The notes under the pieces are model-generated. The model ran no database searches, had not been told where the DNA came from, and was given only the letters and a program-made list of their open reading frames with translations. A DNA stretch of 64,000 bases from Acetobacter nitrogenifigens DSM 23921 = NBRC 105050. GTDB lineage: Bacteria > Pseudomonadota > Alphaproteobacteria > Acetobacterales > Acetobacteraceae. Position numbers and translations under genes: made by a program. Where the stretch lies: the NCBI RefSeq assembly GCF_000429165.1, contig NZ_AUBI01000004.1, positions 248,001-312,000 of the forward strand, given 5' to 3'. Positions 63,372 to 64,000 of this stretch are shown one piece after another (position 1 is the stretch's first letter; every line of letters starts with the position of its first letter).

Positions 63372-64000
63372 ATGGCAAGCGCCATCCAGAAAATCACCCT
63401 CAGTCCGTCCCGTGACATTCCCTTCAACAGGTTGGTGCTGTCGCAGTCCAATGTCCGCCGGGTGAAGGCCGGGCAGTCGATCGACGAACTGGCCGCCGAC
63501 ATCGCGCGGCGCGGGCTGTTGCAGAGCCTCAATGTGCGGCCGGTTCTCGACGCGGACGGCGCGGAAACCGGCACGTTCGAGGTGCCGGCAGGCGGGCGTC
63601 GTTTCCGCGCCCTGGAACTGCTGGTCAAGCAGAAGAGGCTGAACAAGACGGCGCCGATCCCCTGTGTCGTGCGCGAGGCCGGATCGCCTATCCTGGCCGA
63701 GGACGATTCCCTGGCCGAGAACGTCCAGCGGGTCTCCCTGCATCCGCTTGACCAGTTCCGCGCCTTCCGGACCCTGTTGGAAAAGGGCCTATCGGAGGAG
63801 GAAATCGCCGCCGCGTTCTTGGTCCCGGTCACCGTCGTCAGGCAGCGCCTGCGCCTGATGACCGTCTCGGAAAAGTTGCTCGCCGTCTACGGGGAAGACG
63901 GCATGCGGCTCGACCAGGTGATCGCGTTTTCGATCAGCGACGACCCTGCGCGTCAGGAGCAAATCTGGGAGATTCTGTCGGGTAGCCACAACCGCGAGCC
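63372..64000 (+). CDS. ParB/RepB/Spo0J-family partition protein, plasmid/ICE type, partial at right edge
   Basis: At least 209 residues are visible. The ParB/Srx N-domain (about 12-120) has LSQSNVRRVKAGQSIDELAA, the GGRRFRALELL box (about 75-85), AEDDSLAENVQR (about 110-121) with the conserved ENxQR, then a HTH part (about 130-165; LSEEEIAAAFLVPVTVVRQR). The spacing and the extended insert (about 55-70) match the large ParB-like proteins found on plasmids and ICEs rather than chromosomal ParB beside ParA. No parA is visible here. The C-terminus lies outside the window. Confidence 0.85.
   Translation, partial: MASAIQKITLSPSRDIPFNRLVLSQSNVRRVKAGQSIDELAADIARRGLLQSLNVRPVLDADGAETGTFEVPAGGRRFRALELLVKQKRLNKTAPIPCVVREAGSPILAEDDSLAENVQRVSLHPLDQFRAFRTLLEKGLSEEEIAAAFLVPVTVVRQRLRLMTVSEKLLAVYGEDGMRLDQVIAFSISDDPARQEQIWEILSGSHNRE

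Noticed and set aside
1-64000. CRISPR arrays, rRNA genes, complete IS elements
   Set aside because: No spaced direct repeats, no rRNA sequence, no transposase frame were seen on either strand.
49571-64000. Second copy of the tRNA-Gly 3' end as attR
   Set aside because: I looked for TTCGAATCCCA and neighbouring bases to the right and did not find them within the window.

Overview
The window looks like chromosome from an acetic acid bacterium (Acetobacteraceae, Alphaproteobacteria; the Gluconobacter / Asaia / Gluconacetobacter group is the best guess). The reasons are the sldBA pair for PQQ-dependent periplasmic polyol oxidation, a cytoplasmic mannitol 2-dehydrogenase inside a polyol ABC-transporter operon, high-GC coding, and an alphaproteobacterial flagellar order (fliL-fliM-DUF6468-motE). 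The species cannot be fixed from the sequence alone.

Layout. 1-5,078 (minus): end of a flagellar operon, fliL > fliM > coiled-coil membrane protein > motE > large secreted helical-repeat protein running off the left edge. 5,079-5,990: long non-coding stretch with a strong hairpin. 5,991-7,822 (minus): M29 aminopeptidase coupled to a small secreted protein. 8,107-10,325: Fur-like site and a TonB-dependent siderophore receptor. 10,688-11,845: class I/II aminotransferase. 11,932-20,348 (minus): seven-gene polyol uptake and catabolism operon (FGGY pentulose kinase, binding protein, two permeases, ATPase, SDR, mannitol dehydrogenase). 20,617-23,192 (minus): sldBA. 23,700-31,259 (mostly plus): glycosidase of the glycogen-debranching type, cupin, YggS, Kup, HemW, hypothetical. 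31,269-33,767 (minus): secreted peroxiredoxin and SLT-SPOR lipoprotein. 33,942-36,850 (plus): Wzm/Wzt-type polysaccharide exporter coupled to trhO. 37,291-38,157: FNT transporter. 38,336-41,445 (minus): rho, secreted hypothetical, corA. 41,754-46,308 (minus): rmlB-rmlA-rmlC-rmlD-glycosyltransferase, which makes and uses dTDP-L-rhamnose. 46,458-49,389 (plus): an unfamiliar PLP-fold protein followed by a histidine phosphatase. 49,496-49,570: tRNA-Gly(GCC).

The tRNA-Gly marks a change of character. To its right, coding density falls and decayed genes appear: a GST, a SRPBCC-like gene, a TehA-family transporter with a hexanucleotide repeat, a SnoaL-like gene and an HU gene. Intact genes are small regulator-plus-enzyme modules: LysR / DMT exporter / tandem-fused winged-helix STAND regulator; HxlR / quinone-reductase-like MDR; AcuR / AcuI with two matching operator copies; LysR / SDR. 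The window ends in a ParB-family gene of the plasmid/ICE type beside the HU pseudogene. I infer a genomic island or integrated plasmid whose left boundary is at or near the tRNA; its right end lies outside the window.

Physiologically, the core supports the oxidative-fermentation lifestyle: SldAB oxidises polyols in the periplasm and feeds ubiquinone, while the adjacent ABC operon imports polyols for oxidation to ketoses and phosphorylation. The accessory part looks aimed at electrophile or redox stress (AcuI, quinone reductase-like MDR, SDR, relic GST). The most unusual points are a hemW reading frame whose only plausible start is CTG, the duplicated winged-helix/STAND fusion, the PLP-fold/phosphatase pair, and the paired AcuR-like operators.
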